A stretch of DNA of 55,002 nt from a virus, in IMG/VR virus record IMGVR_UViG_3300037245_001061, positions 1 through 55,002 of that record. One strand, written 5' to 3'. A program made the position numbers and the translations under genes. Shown in pieces: positions 8,321 to 16,815 of the stretch (positions within the stretch are counted from its first letter, which is position 1; every line of letters begins with the position of its first letter). The notes under the pieces are model-generated. The model was not told the DNA's origin and did no database searches. It saw only the letters and a program-made list of their open reading frames with translations.

Positions 8321-9697
8321 TTAGCTTAAACCTTCAATTGTTAGTGAACCCTGCACGATACTCTCTGTGATGGCACCTGATAGGAACGCCTCAAAGGAGC
8401 AAGTAAGTAAGCCAGCAAGTACATCAGAAGCAGAGACATCAGCTCGCTTGGGGAATGTAGTTGTGTAGGCTGGTGCTTCTTGTAGGCCTTTAGGCTGTTG
8501 TGCAGTAGTTACATAAGATGACAAGACGCTCTCTAATGTGCTACGGTACTGGTTGATACCGCCGTCAGTGTAAGGGATCTTGTCCTCATTGATCTGCAGT
8601 AACTGGAATGCCTCAGTGATACGGGCTGCTAGAAAGTCACGGAACCTCATAACACCTATACGCTCACCACCAGCTGTACGGCCAGTACGGACGATAGCAA
8701 CACCGCCTTGATTCTGGATGAAGTTACAGTTACGATCAGCTAGGTTACCGCGCTGAGTGGCTGTTAAGACGTTACCAGTGTCAGGGTCTTGAGATGCACT
8801 CAGGCCGATAGCCTTGTTAGTCCAGACCTCTTCACCGGGGTTCTTGGTAGCAAACTCAGAGATGAAGTAGCATTCAGCAAATACTGTGTCAGCATCTTGG
8901 TGGAACAATGCAGTTGAGCGTGTACGTACATCTTCAGTCAATTGTCCAGCTACATCATCAGTAGCGGCTACACCAGACCAAGAGGCTAGTGTCTCAGTGT
9001 CCTGTACGGACAGGAAGTAGAGCTTCTCTAGGGCTTCAATGGTAGGGGCCATGCCAGTGACTAGGGTGTTAACGAAGGCATCAGTATGATCATTAGATGT
9101 CATAAAGTACCAATCATTATCCTCTTCAGAGATGGCTGTAACCATGTCGGCTGCAGTCTCTGTAGTGGTGTATGCGTAGGATAAGCCATCAATGTCACTA
9201 ACTGAATAGTTGTCCACTGAGGGGACTGTTGCATCAACAGACAGAGTTCCTGTAAGGTCAAGTACATCAACACCAGTTACATTACCTGTGAGGTCTGCTG
9301 CCAAGCCTGCTGTAACTTCGTCTGCTGTATCAGCTAGTAGGGTTGTGTAAGTACCCTCAACTGTGACATCATCAGTACCAGTTACCGATAAGGTGTACAC
9401 GGTGCCAGCTACTGAAGGGTCTCCTGTGGGGGTGAATGTGATCAAGTCTACTGTACGCCTACCAATCTTTATGATGGAGGGTGATACACTTGAGTTAAAG
9501 AAGCCTACAGCTGCTGCATACTCATTAGAGTCTGTTGGAGCAACTGCCGCTACTTCTGTGATTGATGTAAATGCTTGCACTCGCTCAGTGAACCAGCGAT
9601 GCTCAGAAGCGAAGATTGGTGTACCAAACCCCGCAACGGTTACAGCAGTGGTGTCAAGCGAGATGGAGACATTTACGATATTGTCTTGATAGGCCAT
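8321..9697 (-). CDS. Contractile tail sheath protein (DUF3383-like)
   Basis: 458 residues. The N-terminus 'IVNVSISLDTTAVTVAGFGTPIF' is the DUF3383 sheath opening. An inserted beta domain with Thr/Val/Asp repeats spans roughly residues 85-165. The C-terminal core ('VAIVRTGRTAGGERIGVMRFRDFLAARITEAFQLLQINEDKIPYTDGG') is the conserved handshake region. It is the sheath that contracts to drive the tube through the envelope. This protein alone places the phage among myoviruses. Confidence 0.9.
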   Translation of the reverse strand: MAYQDNIVNVSISLDTTAVTVAGFGTPIFASEHRWFTERVQAFTSITEVAAVAPTDSNEYAAAVGFFNSSVSPSIIKIGRRTVDLITFTPTGDPSVAGTVYTLSVTGTDDVTVEGTYTTLLADTADEVTAGLAADLTGNVTGVDVLDLTGTLSVDATVPSVDNYSVSDIDGLSYAYTTTETAADMVTAISEEDNDWYFMTSNDHTDAFVNTLVTGMAPTIEALEKLYFLSVQDTETLASWSGVAATDDVAGQLTEDVRTRSTALFHQDADTVFAECYFISEFATKNPGEEVWTNKAIGLSASQDPDTGNVLTATQRGNLADRNCNFIQNQGGVAIVRTGRTAGGERIGVMRFRDFLAARITEAFQLLQINEDKIPYTDGGINQYRSTLESVLSSYVTTAQQPKGLQEAPAYTTTFPKRADVSASDVLAGLLTCSFEAFLSGAITESIVQGSLTIEGLS

Positions 9698-9740
9698 CTA
9701 GTGGATTCCTCTTGGGTGATTAATTAGCTCTACGAGCCGG

Positions 9741-10325
9741 TTAGGGGGTTGGTACGGTGATGTCAATCTCAATGGGGGTAGTGTCTTCCTCTGAGGAGAA
9801 CAACTCACCTTCTACCGTGGCAATGTTAATAACACCTGCCTGCTCATCAGTAGAGCTATCAGTTACTGATAACATTAGATTTACTTGGGATGCCTCTACA
9901 AACTTAGTTGCTAGGCTAGGGTTAGGTAGGTTGACCATGAAGGTCTCCTTTATCCTGCCCCCATCTGTGTTAACTCTTATATCGTCCATCACCCTGCCAT
10001 ACCTGAAGTACCCGTTGAGAGTGCTGGCCATGGTCTTGGCCCCCTCTCCGTAGATAGTGAAGGTTATTAGTAGGGTGAAGTTAGTGGCATGGACAACACT
10101 GAAGTCATCGTCAGCCACATAGCTGTCTACTTCCCAGCCACCCTCTCCCTCGACATGGGGGATATCTACCACCATGTACGGGTAGTCGGGCTTAGATTGG
10201 TCATCAGGGTATGCCCTTAGAACATTCTTAAGACCACTGCCGGGGTCTACTGAGAGGGTTGGTGTATAGGTAGGCTCTCTCGCTATAGTCGATAACACTG
10301 TAAGGATGTTGTCGTAATCAATCAT
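9741..10325 (-). CDS. Neck/tail terminator-like protein
   Basis: 194 residues. 'YPDDQSKPDYPYMVVDIPHVEGEGGWEVDSY' followed by beta strands resembles tail-terminator or neck proteins (LIC12-type) that precede sheath genes in DUF3383 phages. It overlaps the preceding gene by four bases (ATGA), consistent with translational coupling. Assignment is mainly by position. Confidence 0.5.
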   Translation of the reverse strand: MIDYDNILTVLSTIAREPTYTPTLSVDPGSGLKNVLRAYPDDQSKPDYPYMVVDIPHVEGEGGWEVDSYVADDDFSVVHATNFTLLITFTIYGEGAKTMASTLNGYFRYGRVMDDIRVNTDGGRIKETFMVNLPNPSLATKFVEASQVNLMLSVTDSSTDEQAGVINIATVEGELFSSEEDTTPIEIDITVPTP

Positions 10326-10693
10326 ACGTCTAAGTCCTTAAGTATAAAGATGTAGTTTCTATGATCAGACTGAAGGCCATGGGTGTCCCAAGCATCTTCA
10401 GCAAAGCACCTATAAGTAAGTCCCTCTATGTCTGTTTCATCTGCAGAGAACTTAGTAAACTGACTAGTGGTTCGTAGCACAGAAGTAGTTCTTATTGTTC
10501 TGGAGTCCGTCTTGGTGTATCCTTCTGGGAGCATCTTCACTAGGTTCTTACCTAGAGGCTGGATACTGCACTGGATGTCAAAGCCTTCGTCTGATATATT
10601 CTCTTCGTACTTACCTGACGGCTGCAGTACCCTCTCTGTGGAGAACCTTGCAATAGCCAGAGTTGATGTACGCATTAGTCGGCTTATAGCCAT
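10322..10693 (-). CDS. Head-tail joining protein, unassigned
   Basis: 123 residues, beta-rich, with 'GFDIQCSIQPLGKNLVKMLPEG'. This resembles the small head-closure or stopper proteins encoded between the gp10-like gene and the terminator. No catalytic motif. Position is the main evidence. Confidence 0.45.
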   Translation of the reverse strand: MAISRLMRTSTLAIARFSTERVLQPSGKYEENISDEGFDIQCSIQPLGKNLVKMLPEGYTKTDSRTIRTTSVLRTTSQFTKFSADETDIEGLTYRCFAEDAWDTHGLQSDHRNYIFILKDLDV

Positions 10694-10701
10694 AAAGCCT
10701 C

Positions 10702-11199
10702 CTAGGTCTTGGCGGGTGTATTAGAGTTCTTAAACCTTATGTTATCCCTAAGCTCTCCAGTGTCTACCAGAGGGGCTGTGGGGCCATCTACACCAACCTT
10801 CTTAGGTGAGGTAGTTGGGGGCATCTTATTGCTTACCTTGCCGAACAAGTCGTACTCGTTATCTGCGGTGATCTTACCGAAGTCATCTATGAGTCTATTG
10901 TTGTTGGCCTTAGACTGAGGGGCTGCTGCCCACCTATTGAATGCCACTCGGTAGGCTGGGTCTTTGAGGCCACCAATCTTAAGGACGCTCATCAGTGGTC
11001 TGGGGGCCTGCCCACCTAAACCTAGATGCTGTATCGCCATTAACTCTGCATAATTAAAGCCACTAGAGTGCTCCCCATCAGAGAAGTGCCCCACGGAGAG
11101 GTGACTCTGGTCTAGGTGCTTCATGGTATCTTTAGCCTTAGTGTGAGCTCTCCCCTTACGCTTCAGCTTGAGCTTCACAGGACTAGACATCCGGGGCAT
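10702..11199 (-). CDS. HK97-gp10/virion morphogenesis-like protein
   Basis: 165 residues. The N-terminus is very basic (KLKLKRKGRAHTKAK), and 'PLVDTGELRDNIRFK' near the end is the LVDTG-x-L-x-x-x-I pattern shared by HK97 gp10 and Mu virion-morphogenesis proteins of the neck. 'SVGHFSDGEHSSGFNYAELMAIQHLG' is the usual 'v.vGf....Y..G...a..a..hefG' region. It overlaps the upstream gene by 25 bases. Confidence 0.6.
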   Translation of the reverse strand: MPRMSSPVKLKLKRKGRAHTKAKDTMKHLDQSHLSVGHFSDGEHSSGFNYAELMAIQHLGLGGQAPRPLMSVLKIGGLKDPAYRVAFNRWAAAPQSKANNNRLIDDFGKITADNEYDLFGKVSNKMPPTTSPKKVGVDGPTAPLVDTGELRDNIRFKNSNTPAKT

Positions 11200-11657
11200 G
11201 TGCAGGCTGAGTCATATGTGCATGTTGTACCAGTGACTGGCTGGGCACTTAACGGGGGTGGGTTAACATCAGGGAAGCAACCGGAGGAGATCTGGATACC
11301 CATACCGTATGCTGGAGAGTAGCCGCCACCAGGGAGGTAAGGGCATAGCTGGGACAAGCCCCTGATATACTTACGCCATGTGTATGGACTGACCTTCTCA
11401 TTGAACTCAAGCTCCACCTCACCTACCTTATCCCGCCTAACACCCGCCCCATCTACCTCATACTTAGCTGCATTGATTAGAGCACATCTCTTGAGGCTCT
11501 TACAAAGTACCTCTGAGTAGAAGGCATTGTCATCTTCGACACCATCGAGGGCTATAACCTGTTCGTTTATCGTCCTTATCTGGCCCTCAGTGAGGATGTT
11601 GTCTTCAGGTAAGTACAGTACCGTATCTGCATAGAGGACATCTCTATCTATTGCCAT
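11175..11657 (-). CDS. Head-tail connector protein
   Basis: 160 residues. The helical N-terminal half ('DTVLYLPEDNILTEGQIRTINEQVIALDG...') and its position directly after the major capsid gene suit a head-completion (gp6-type) protein. The C-terminus is Cys/Pro-rich ('TGTTCTYDSACTCPGCLVL'), with cysteines that could bind metal, which is unusual for this class. The functional assignment is weak. Confidence 0.45.
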   Translation of the reverse strand: MAIDRDVLYADTVLYLPEDNILTEGQIRTINEQVIALDGVEDDNAFYSEVLCKSLKRCALINAAKYEVDGAGVRRDKVGEVELEFNEKVSPYTWRKYIRGLSQLCPYLPGGGYSPAYGMGIQISSGCFPDVNPPPLSAQPVTGTTCTYDSACTCPGCLVL

Positions 11658-11728
11658 GGTGTTCCTCTCTTTGTTGTAATTAACCTTAGAGAGGAGGCTC
11701 TAAGAACCCCCTCTAAAGATCAACTAAC

Positions 11729-12823
11729 TCAGACTACTAAGCGCCTTACGAGCTGAGGGTTAATCGCAATACCCAGAACATTCTTCTCAGAAGCTACAGT
11801 AGTGCCTTGACGGTCATCTACCTTACTCCAAGCATACGCAGACTGGGCTACAGTGTTAACGTAGGTACGAGTCTGAGCAGGGGCGTATGCAGTACGTAGG
11901 AAGTCCTCAGCACCGATAGGTACCATATACGCATCGTCATCACCGATGATCTTAGCGCCATCGTAAGAAGCTGCATAACGGATATAGCGGATGCCGTCCC
12001 TAGGGCTGTCAAACCACTGGTAGTTGAACTGACCAGAGCCGAAGCCGCCAGCAGGTACACCCATACTTTGCATATCTAGTGTGTTACGCAATTCACGGTT
12101 GAAGCCTACGTCACGCTCAATCTCTAGGCGCTGTGCGAAGAAGCTCTTACCACATATAACGACAGTCATAGAGGAGTCGTTACCAGTCTTCTCTAGGTCA
12201 GTCTGCAGGTAATCAGCTTGCTCGGTGAACAACTCGATGTGGTCAACAGAACCTGCCAATTGCATAGAGACTTGGCCGCTACCGTTAGCACCAGCAATCA
12301 AGTTGGTACGGGTGTCGCCCATGACTTCAACAAAGTAGTCATAAGTTGTGTGATTACCACCAGCAGTGAAGTTAGAGTCAGTGGTTAACAAGGTAGCGAT
12401 TACCTGCTCCTCAAACTTAACCCATGCTTTGTCAACCTTGTCACCTAGCTGGCCTAACAGGTACTCTTCTGTCATCAACTCATTGGTGCCGGGAGTCCGA
12501 CGACCAGAGATATCACCGGGCTTGGTGTTGTAAGTAATACCAAAAGAACCAATGTCGTAGCTCAGCTGACGAGGCTTGTCTGTCAGTGCGCGAGGGCCAT
12601 ACTCAGAGTACTGCTTACCCGCGACAGACACACCTTCGTGCTGGAGGTCATCGTGGCGAACTGTACGAGTCTGGTTGAAGATAGAGTTAATCTCACCACC
12701 AAATAAGGCAGTAAGTAATTTAGGGGTGATCTGTGAGCGTTGTACGAGAGGGGAAACATCCACCATCTCAAATGCGCTATCACCGGAAACCCCTAGGGCT
12801 TTTACAATTCCGTGGTCACTCAT
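11729..12823 (-). CDS. Major capsid protein
   Basis: 364 residues, HK97-fold size. 'DHIELFTEQADYLQTDLEKTG' and 'SFFAQRLEIERDVGFNRELRNTLDMQSMG' lie in the region of the spine helix. 'RYIRYAASYDGAKIIGDDDAYMVPIGAEDFLRTAYAPAQTR' is the conserved strand/P-domain segment found in many phage coat proteins. It stands between decoration and connector genes. A region around residue 155 ('TTDSNFTAGGNHTTYDYF') would be the E-loop or insertion. Confidence 0.88.
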   Translation of the reverse strand: MSDHGIVKALGVSGDSAFEMVDVSPLVQRSQITPKLLTALFGGEINSIFNQTRTVRHDDLQHEGVSVAGKQYSEYGPRALTDKPRQLSYDIGSFGITYNTKPGDISGRRTPGTNELMTEEYLLGQLGDKVDKAWVKFEEQVIATLLTTDSNFTAGGNHTTYDYFVEVMGDTRTNLIAGANGSGQVSMQLAGSVDHIELFTEQADYLQTDLEKTGNDSSMTVVICGKSFFAQRLEIERDVGFNRELRNTLDMQSMGVPAGGFGSGQFNYQWFDSPRDGIRYIRYAASYDGAKIIGDDDAYMVPIGAEDFLRTAYAPAQTRTYVNTVAQSAYAWSKVDDRQGTTVASEKNVLGIAINPQLVRRLVV

Positions 12824-12836
12824 TTATGTATTCCTA

Positions 12837-13340
12837 TTAAGAGTTGTAAGATGGGTTAGTGATAGCTGCTTCAGCTGACTGGATGAACTGCTGTGCCTCT
12901 AACTGTGCCCAGAATAAGAGCTGGTTGGGAGCTGAAGTAGCACCCCAGACAATGCCTGAGTCATTAACAGTGGCATCACCCCGATAGATAGCAGTCATGT
13001 TGACAGCAGTGTTAGCAGCTGATAGAGTAATGTCAGTCCGGTTAAAACCTAAGCCAGACTTATCACCAACACTCAGAGCTACAACGTAGCCAGCAAGTAC
13101 TGGTAAGTCATCTTGGTCTGCTAGGGCAGCGGCTACAGTAAGAGCAGCACCGTCATAGATATCCCAGTTACCTGCAACATCATCCCAGATTAGGGGTTGG
13201 CCGATAAAGCCAACAGTATTAGTAGAACCACCAACGGCTACGCCGAGTAAGTTCTTATTGGTCATAGTGTCGTCACTATAAGGCTCTACACCCGCAAGCA
13301 GGTCAGATAAGATAGCGCGACCAGTAGCAATTACAGTCAT
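12837..13340 (-). CDS. Head decoration protein-like
   Basis: 167 residues, Ala/Thr/Val-rich beta protein with 'NLLGVAVGGSTNTVGFIGQPLIWDDVAGNWDIYDGA'. This type of small beta-tulip protein lies just upstream of the capsid gene in many phages (D-like decoration). Its start overlaps the stop of the previous gene by one base. The role is inferred from position and composition. Confidence 0.55.
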   Translation of the reverse strand: MTVIATGRAILSDLLAGVEPYSDDTMTNKNLLGVAVGGSTNTVGFIGQPLIWDDVAGNWDIYDGAALTVAAALADQDDLPVLAGYVVALSVGDKSGLGFNRTDITLSAANTAVNMTAIYRGDATVNDSGIVWGATSAPNQLLFWAQLEAQQFIQSAEAAITNPSYNS

Positions 13341-13981
13341 TATTTAGCTCCTTGGATTTCATCTTTAGCGGCCAATGCCTTCTCTAGCATAGTTTTAGGG
13401 GCATCACCTTCTGGATCACCACCTTCGCCTTTCTCTTTTGAGAGGGCCTTAGCTAATGGATTCTCTTCTTCTTTAGGTGCTGGTGCTGCAGACTTGGCTA
13501 GCTCTACTTCAGCCTCACCTTTAGCTACTACCGCGTCTAGTGCTTTAGTTACACTGGCCACAGCATCCTCGTCTAAGACTGACAACACTCCTGCCAGTTC
13601 TTTAGAGAGATCACTCTCTAGACCGTAAACCCCTAAGTCCTTCTGGATTAGTTTCTTGGTCAAGACGGCTACTTGAGCCTCTAGAGCCTTATTCACTTCT
13701 TCAGACATATCTGTCCCTTCTATAGTTAAGTTATCTCCCCCGGATGTTTCTTCCGAAGAAGACAGTGGGAGTTTGTCATCAGTAAGCGACTTGCCTACTT
13801 CAGATTCGGTATGGCCAATTTCCAATAGGATGGCCTTTTGTTCTGGTGTGAGTGTTGCTCCGCCCTTCAATGACTTAAGCAACAGAGGTTCGTTGAGGAG
13901 GCTACAAGCGCCCCCTTGGGAGCCGTCTGTAACTGCTATGCCAGTCACATTGAAGTCGTAGAGCCTACGCTTAGCTTTCAT
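13340..13981 (-). CDS. Scaffold-like head protein
   Basis: 213 residues. The N-terminal 60 residues look globular. From about residue 90 it is Ala/Glu/Lys-rich and predicted helical ('MSEEVNKALEAQVAVLTKKLIQKDLG...'), ending in 'TMLEKALAAKDEIQGAK'. Long acidic helices next to a protease and before the coat gene are the mark of capsid scaffolds. A second start at the internal MSEEV (GTGATATG..) could give a scaffold-only form, as in phages with nested scaffolds (inference). Confidence 0.6.
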   Translation of the reverse strand: MKAKRRLYDFNVTGIAVTDGSQGGACSLLNEPLLLKSLKGGATLTPEQKAILLEIGHTESEVGKSLTDDKLPLSSSEETSGGDNLTIEGTDMSEEVNKALEAQVAVLTKKLIQKDLGVYGLESDLSKELAGVLSVLDEDAVASVTKALDAVVAKGEAEVELAKSAAPAPKEEENPLAKALSKEKGEGGDPEGDAPKTMLEKALAAKDEIQGAK

Positions 13982-14657
13982 CTAGTACCTCTATTTTGCA
14001 GCTACCCTCAACGGATAGTCCCATGAGTTCACCTTCTACTCGCTTATCCCAAGCAGCCTTATTGACATACTTGACTTCAGCTAATACAATACCCTCAGGG
14101 ACTGTATTACCTCCAATCTCACACTCGTAGGGGTTTACCCAACACTTCTGAATGTGAAAGTCTTCAGTCTCTGCTGCATGGAAGTAGTTGTAAGTCATAC
14201 TCTCCGCAGCGATCTTATCGTTGATACTCTTGGCTAGGCTCTCTGAGCCCTCCATGTCAATAGTGTCACCTACTCCATCCACATCACCGGGGGCAATGTA
14301 TACTGGCTCCACTGCCACCATCTCAACTTCATTGAGTTGCTTGATGACTGGAACCGAAGGCTTCTCAGTGCTACCAAAGAACTTCTTCAGGACGCTTAAT
14401 ATTGACTTCTCAATGTCATCCTCCCCAGTCTCCACTGCAACATACTCAGTGGTACGGACTACCTCCACTCTATCTCCTGAGATCTCGGCATTGGCACCGT
14501 CATACTCATAAGAGCTCTTGTATGTTTTATATCCATCCACTTCGTAAACCTCGAAGTAGACAGACTCATCATCGTAGTCGTATAGGTACCCTGAGGTTAC
14601 AGCATCACTTAGATGTAGCCTCTTGTCCCCCTCGGTTGCTTTACTTATCTGAGTCAC
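13971..14657 (-). CDS. Head maturation protease (XkdF-like)
   Basis: 228 residues. 'VEMVAVEPVYIAPGDVDGVGDTIDMEGSESLAKSIND' and 'VPEGIVLAEVKYVNKAAWDKRVEGELMGLSVEGSCKIE' are the two conserved blocks of XkdF-type putative serine proteases. 'FHAAETEDFHIQKCWV' between them supplies the usual His segment. It overlaps the scaffold-like gene by 11 bases. The protein would cleave scaffold and coat during capsid maturation. Confidence 0.72.
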   Translation of the reverse strand: MTQISKATEGDKRLHLSDAVTSGYLYDYDDESVYFEVYEVDGYKTYKSSYEYDGANAEISGDRVEVVRTTEYVAVETGEDDIEKSILSVLKKFFGSTEKPSVPVIKQLNEVEMVAVEPVYIAPGDVDGVGDTIDMEGSESLAKSINDKIAAESMTYNYFHAAETEDFHIQKCWVNPYECEIGGNTVPEGIVLAEVKYVNKAAWDKRVEGELMGLSVEGSCKIEVLDES

Positions 14658-14708
14658 AGAAGACCCTCCATTGCATGTGAATACCCAAAAGGGTCTCTCT
14701 AATTAATT

Positions 14709-16301
14709 TCATTGGACATTCTCCAGTACCTTGTCTGCCTCGGTGTCAATAAGCCTACCCTTCTCATCTTCTATCATGGTGGTAACCATGGACTTCTCCA
14801 CCCCACCATTCTCTCCGTTCTTCTCGGAGTTGTTCTGGTTAGTAGAGCCATTCCCAGATGAGCCATTAGAAGTCCCTACATCGCCACCTGAAGCCGCTGT
14901 AAAGTCTAGGTCGTCTATACCATCGTCAGGGAGTCCTGCTTGTCTGTAGAGCTCCTTGAGGGCACTAGGAGTCATCATCCCAGTACCAGCCATACGCATG
15001 ACAGCCTTACTAAGCTCATCATAGTTAAGCTCTGAGGCCACTCCCGCCCTAAAGGTGGGCATGTCCCTCCAGCTCAACTGTATGTTGTTTGCTGCTAGGA
15101 GCCTTGGGATGAGCTGGGTATTGATAACATCAATCTTCCAGTCTATAATCCTCTGTACATACAGCTCTTGGATGGTGGTCTTACTTGAACTCAGGGAGTA
15201 GCTCCCCCCTCCGTTATCCCCAGTGATCTGTGCTGATGCACCGAATACATTGAAGATGTCTTTACGCTTCTGCTCTATGATGTCTGAAGTAGAGTACTGC
15301 TTACCTGTACCAGAGATCCCCATCATGGAGAAGTCATTAAGGTACTTACCGTTCTCATCTGTCTCTGACGATAGTAGGATGAATGTATCCTTACCTGCCA
15401 CTAGGTCAGCTGCATCTTGTTGTAATGTTTTGTACTCTGACTGAGCCTCTGTATTACCCTCAGGGTCATTGGCCATATCGATTAGGCCGGGGTCTACCCT
15501 AAGGACATACGCCCCACCTAAGTCTTTAGTGACACCAACAATCTCGAAGTTCTCTACCAGAGCCTTCTCCATCCAAGCTGCGTAACAGTTCTTAAAGGGG
15601 CTATTCCCCTCAGGGTTATTCTGTGTGGGATTGTGCCTAAACCAGAGCAACTCCTCGTTCTTAAAGTAGGTGTACTGTTGGTTGTTGATTATGGAGCTGG
15701 TGTTAGTTATGCCACGTTCGAACTGCTTCTCTGTGGGTTGCTTGGACTTCTTAACCATAGGCTTCTGGACATACCCAAGGACATCCCTAAAGTTCTTATC
15801 GTATACCCACCCGTACACACTCTTCTGGGATCTAGGGGCTAGCTTCTTAAGGCAGTACATACCCTTGTACTGCCCATAGTTACGTCTCTCTAGTACAATG
15901 TTCTGAGTAGAGAATCCATACTGAAGATCAGTACAAGCATCATTCATACTCTGCATCCAAGTACCAAAGGACATATTACGTATGTTATAGTTAATAAACT
16001 CTGCTGCTTCCTTGGAGAGTGATGAGCCACTCTTGCCGGGGACTGACTCACCACTACTGAGCGCTAGTAGGACTTGGGCATTAGATGAGTCCATTGCAGT
16101 GAACACTGCGGAGTCTAACGCCATATTGTCAAAGGTGTATAAGCTATTAGGCATGATCAGGTCTTGCTTGGCCCCATCCTGTATGAACCTAGAGCCAGTC
16201 ACTTGTTGTGGCTGGCCCTTCTCCTTTAAGCTCTGTGGGCGTATAGTGGCCTGCTTACCTAGGGTCTCGGCCTTCTTGATGTCTACTGTCTTGTCTGTCA
16301 T
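14709..16301 (-). CDS. Portal protein (Mu gp29/DUF935-like)
   Basis: 530 residues. 'LALSSGESVPGKSGSSLSKEAAEFINYNIRNM', 'WMQSMNDACTDLQYGFSTQNIVLERR' and 'EELLWFRHNPTQNNPEGNSPFKNCYAAWMEKALVENFEIVGV' match the DUF935 portal layout. The C-terminal stem region 'QRIIDWKIDVINTQLIPRLLAANNI' follows. The tail end is Gly/Ser/Asn-rich and disordered. It forms the dodecameric DNA gate that TerL docks to. It lies two genes downstream of terL, separated by a 163-residue gene. Confidence 0.85.
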   Translation of the reverse strand: MTDKTVDIKKAETLGKQATIRPQSLKEKGQPQQVTGSRFIQDGAKQDLIMPNSLYTFDNMALDSAVFTAMDSSNAQVLLALSSGESVPGKSGSSLSKEAAEFINYNIRNMSFGTWMQSMNDACTDLQYGFSTQNIVLERRNYGQYKGMYCLKKLAPRSQKSVYGWVYDKNFRDVLGYVQKPMVKKSKQPTEKQFERGITNTSSIINNQQYTYFKNEELLWFRHNPTQNNPEGNSPFKNCYAAWMEKALVENFEIVGVTKDLGGAYVLRVDPGLIDMANDPEGNTEAQSEYKTLQQDAADLVAGKDTFILLSSETDENGKYLNDFSMMGISGTGKQYSTSDIIEQKRKDIFNVFGASAQITGDNGGGSYSLSSSKTTIQELYVQRIIDWKIDVINTQLIPRLLAANNIQLSWRDMPTFRAGVASELNYDELSKAVMRMAGTGMMTPSALKELYRQAGLPDDGIDDLDFTAASGGDVGTSNGSSGNGSTNQNNSEKNGENGGVEKSMVTTMIEDEKGRLIDTEADKVLENVQ

Positions 16302-16321
16302 AGTCGGCCTTGATTAGTTGG

Positions 16322-16813
16322 TTACTCTGCAAGCTTGCCCTTGAGGAACTTCTTAATGGCTGCAGGCTTAGTTACATCCTCTGGGACAGTGAAGCCATGC
16401 TTCTCAGCAAAGGCATACAGCTCTACCTTCTTAGACAGGCCATTGAGCTCTTCTGAGGGGGATGTGCCTTCTGGGCGGTCATCCTCAGGGGTCTCCGCTA
16501 CAGGTGCCTCTGAGAGCTCCTCAGGGGCTGCTGGTGCCTCTGCAGGCTCTTCCGAGGGTGGTTGTACCTCTAAGGGCTCTTTGCTCTCTACGGGGCTCTC
16601 AGGAGCTCCTAGGGCACCCTTATAGAGGACTACCTTGCCTATGTTGCCTCGGAAGTTACGTAGGGAGGAGTCGTCCCTTAGGTTGGTCTCTGCTACACGC
16701 CAGCCGCCTAGGACAGCCTCTTGGATGGATAAGAAGAACTCCAGTTCATACTTGACTCGGGCTCCCTTTGTCTGGATTACTTTACGTTCTTGTTTGATAG
16801 TGTTATCTTCCAT
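16322..16813 (-). CDS. Unknown protein between terminase and portal, proline/glutamate-rich centre
   Basis: 163 residues. The first 60 residues are a compact domain ('YELEFFLSIQEAVLGGWRVAETNLRDDSSLRNFRGNIGKVVLYK'). The middle is a low-complexity Pro/Glu/Ala linker. The last 40 form a helical module ('LSKKVELYAFAEKHGFTVPEDVTKPAAIKKFLKGKL') that looks like a small SAP/HeH-type DNA-binding or docking helix pair. Function unknown. Confidence 0.6.
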   Translation of the reverse strand: MEDNTIKQERKVIQTKGARVKYELEFFLSIQEAVLGGWRVAETNLRDDSSLRNFRGNIGKVVLYKGALGAPESPVESKEPLEVQPPSEEPAEAPAAPEELSEAPVAETPEDDRPEGTSPSEELNGLSKKVELYAFAEKHGFTVPEDVTKPAAIKKFLKGKLAE

Positions 16814-16815
16814 AG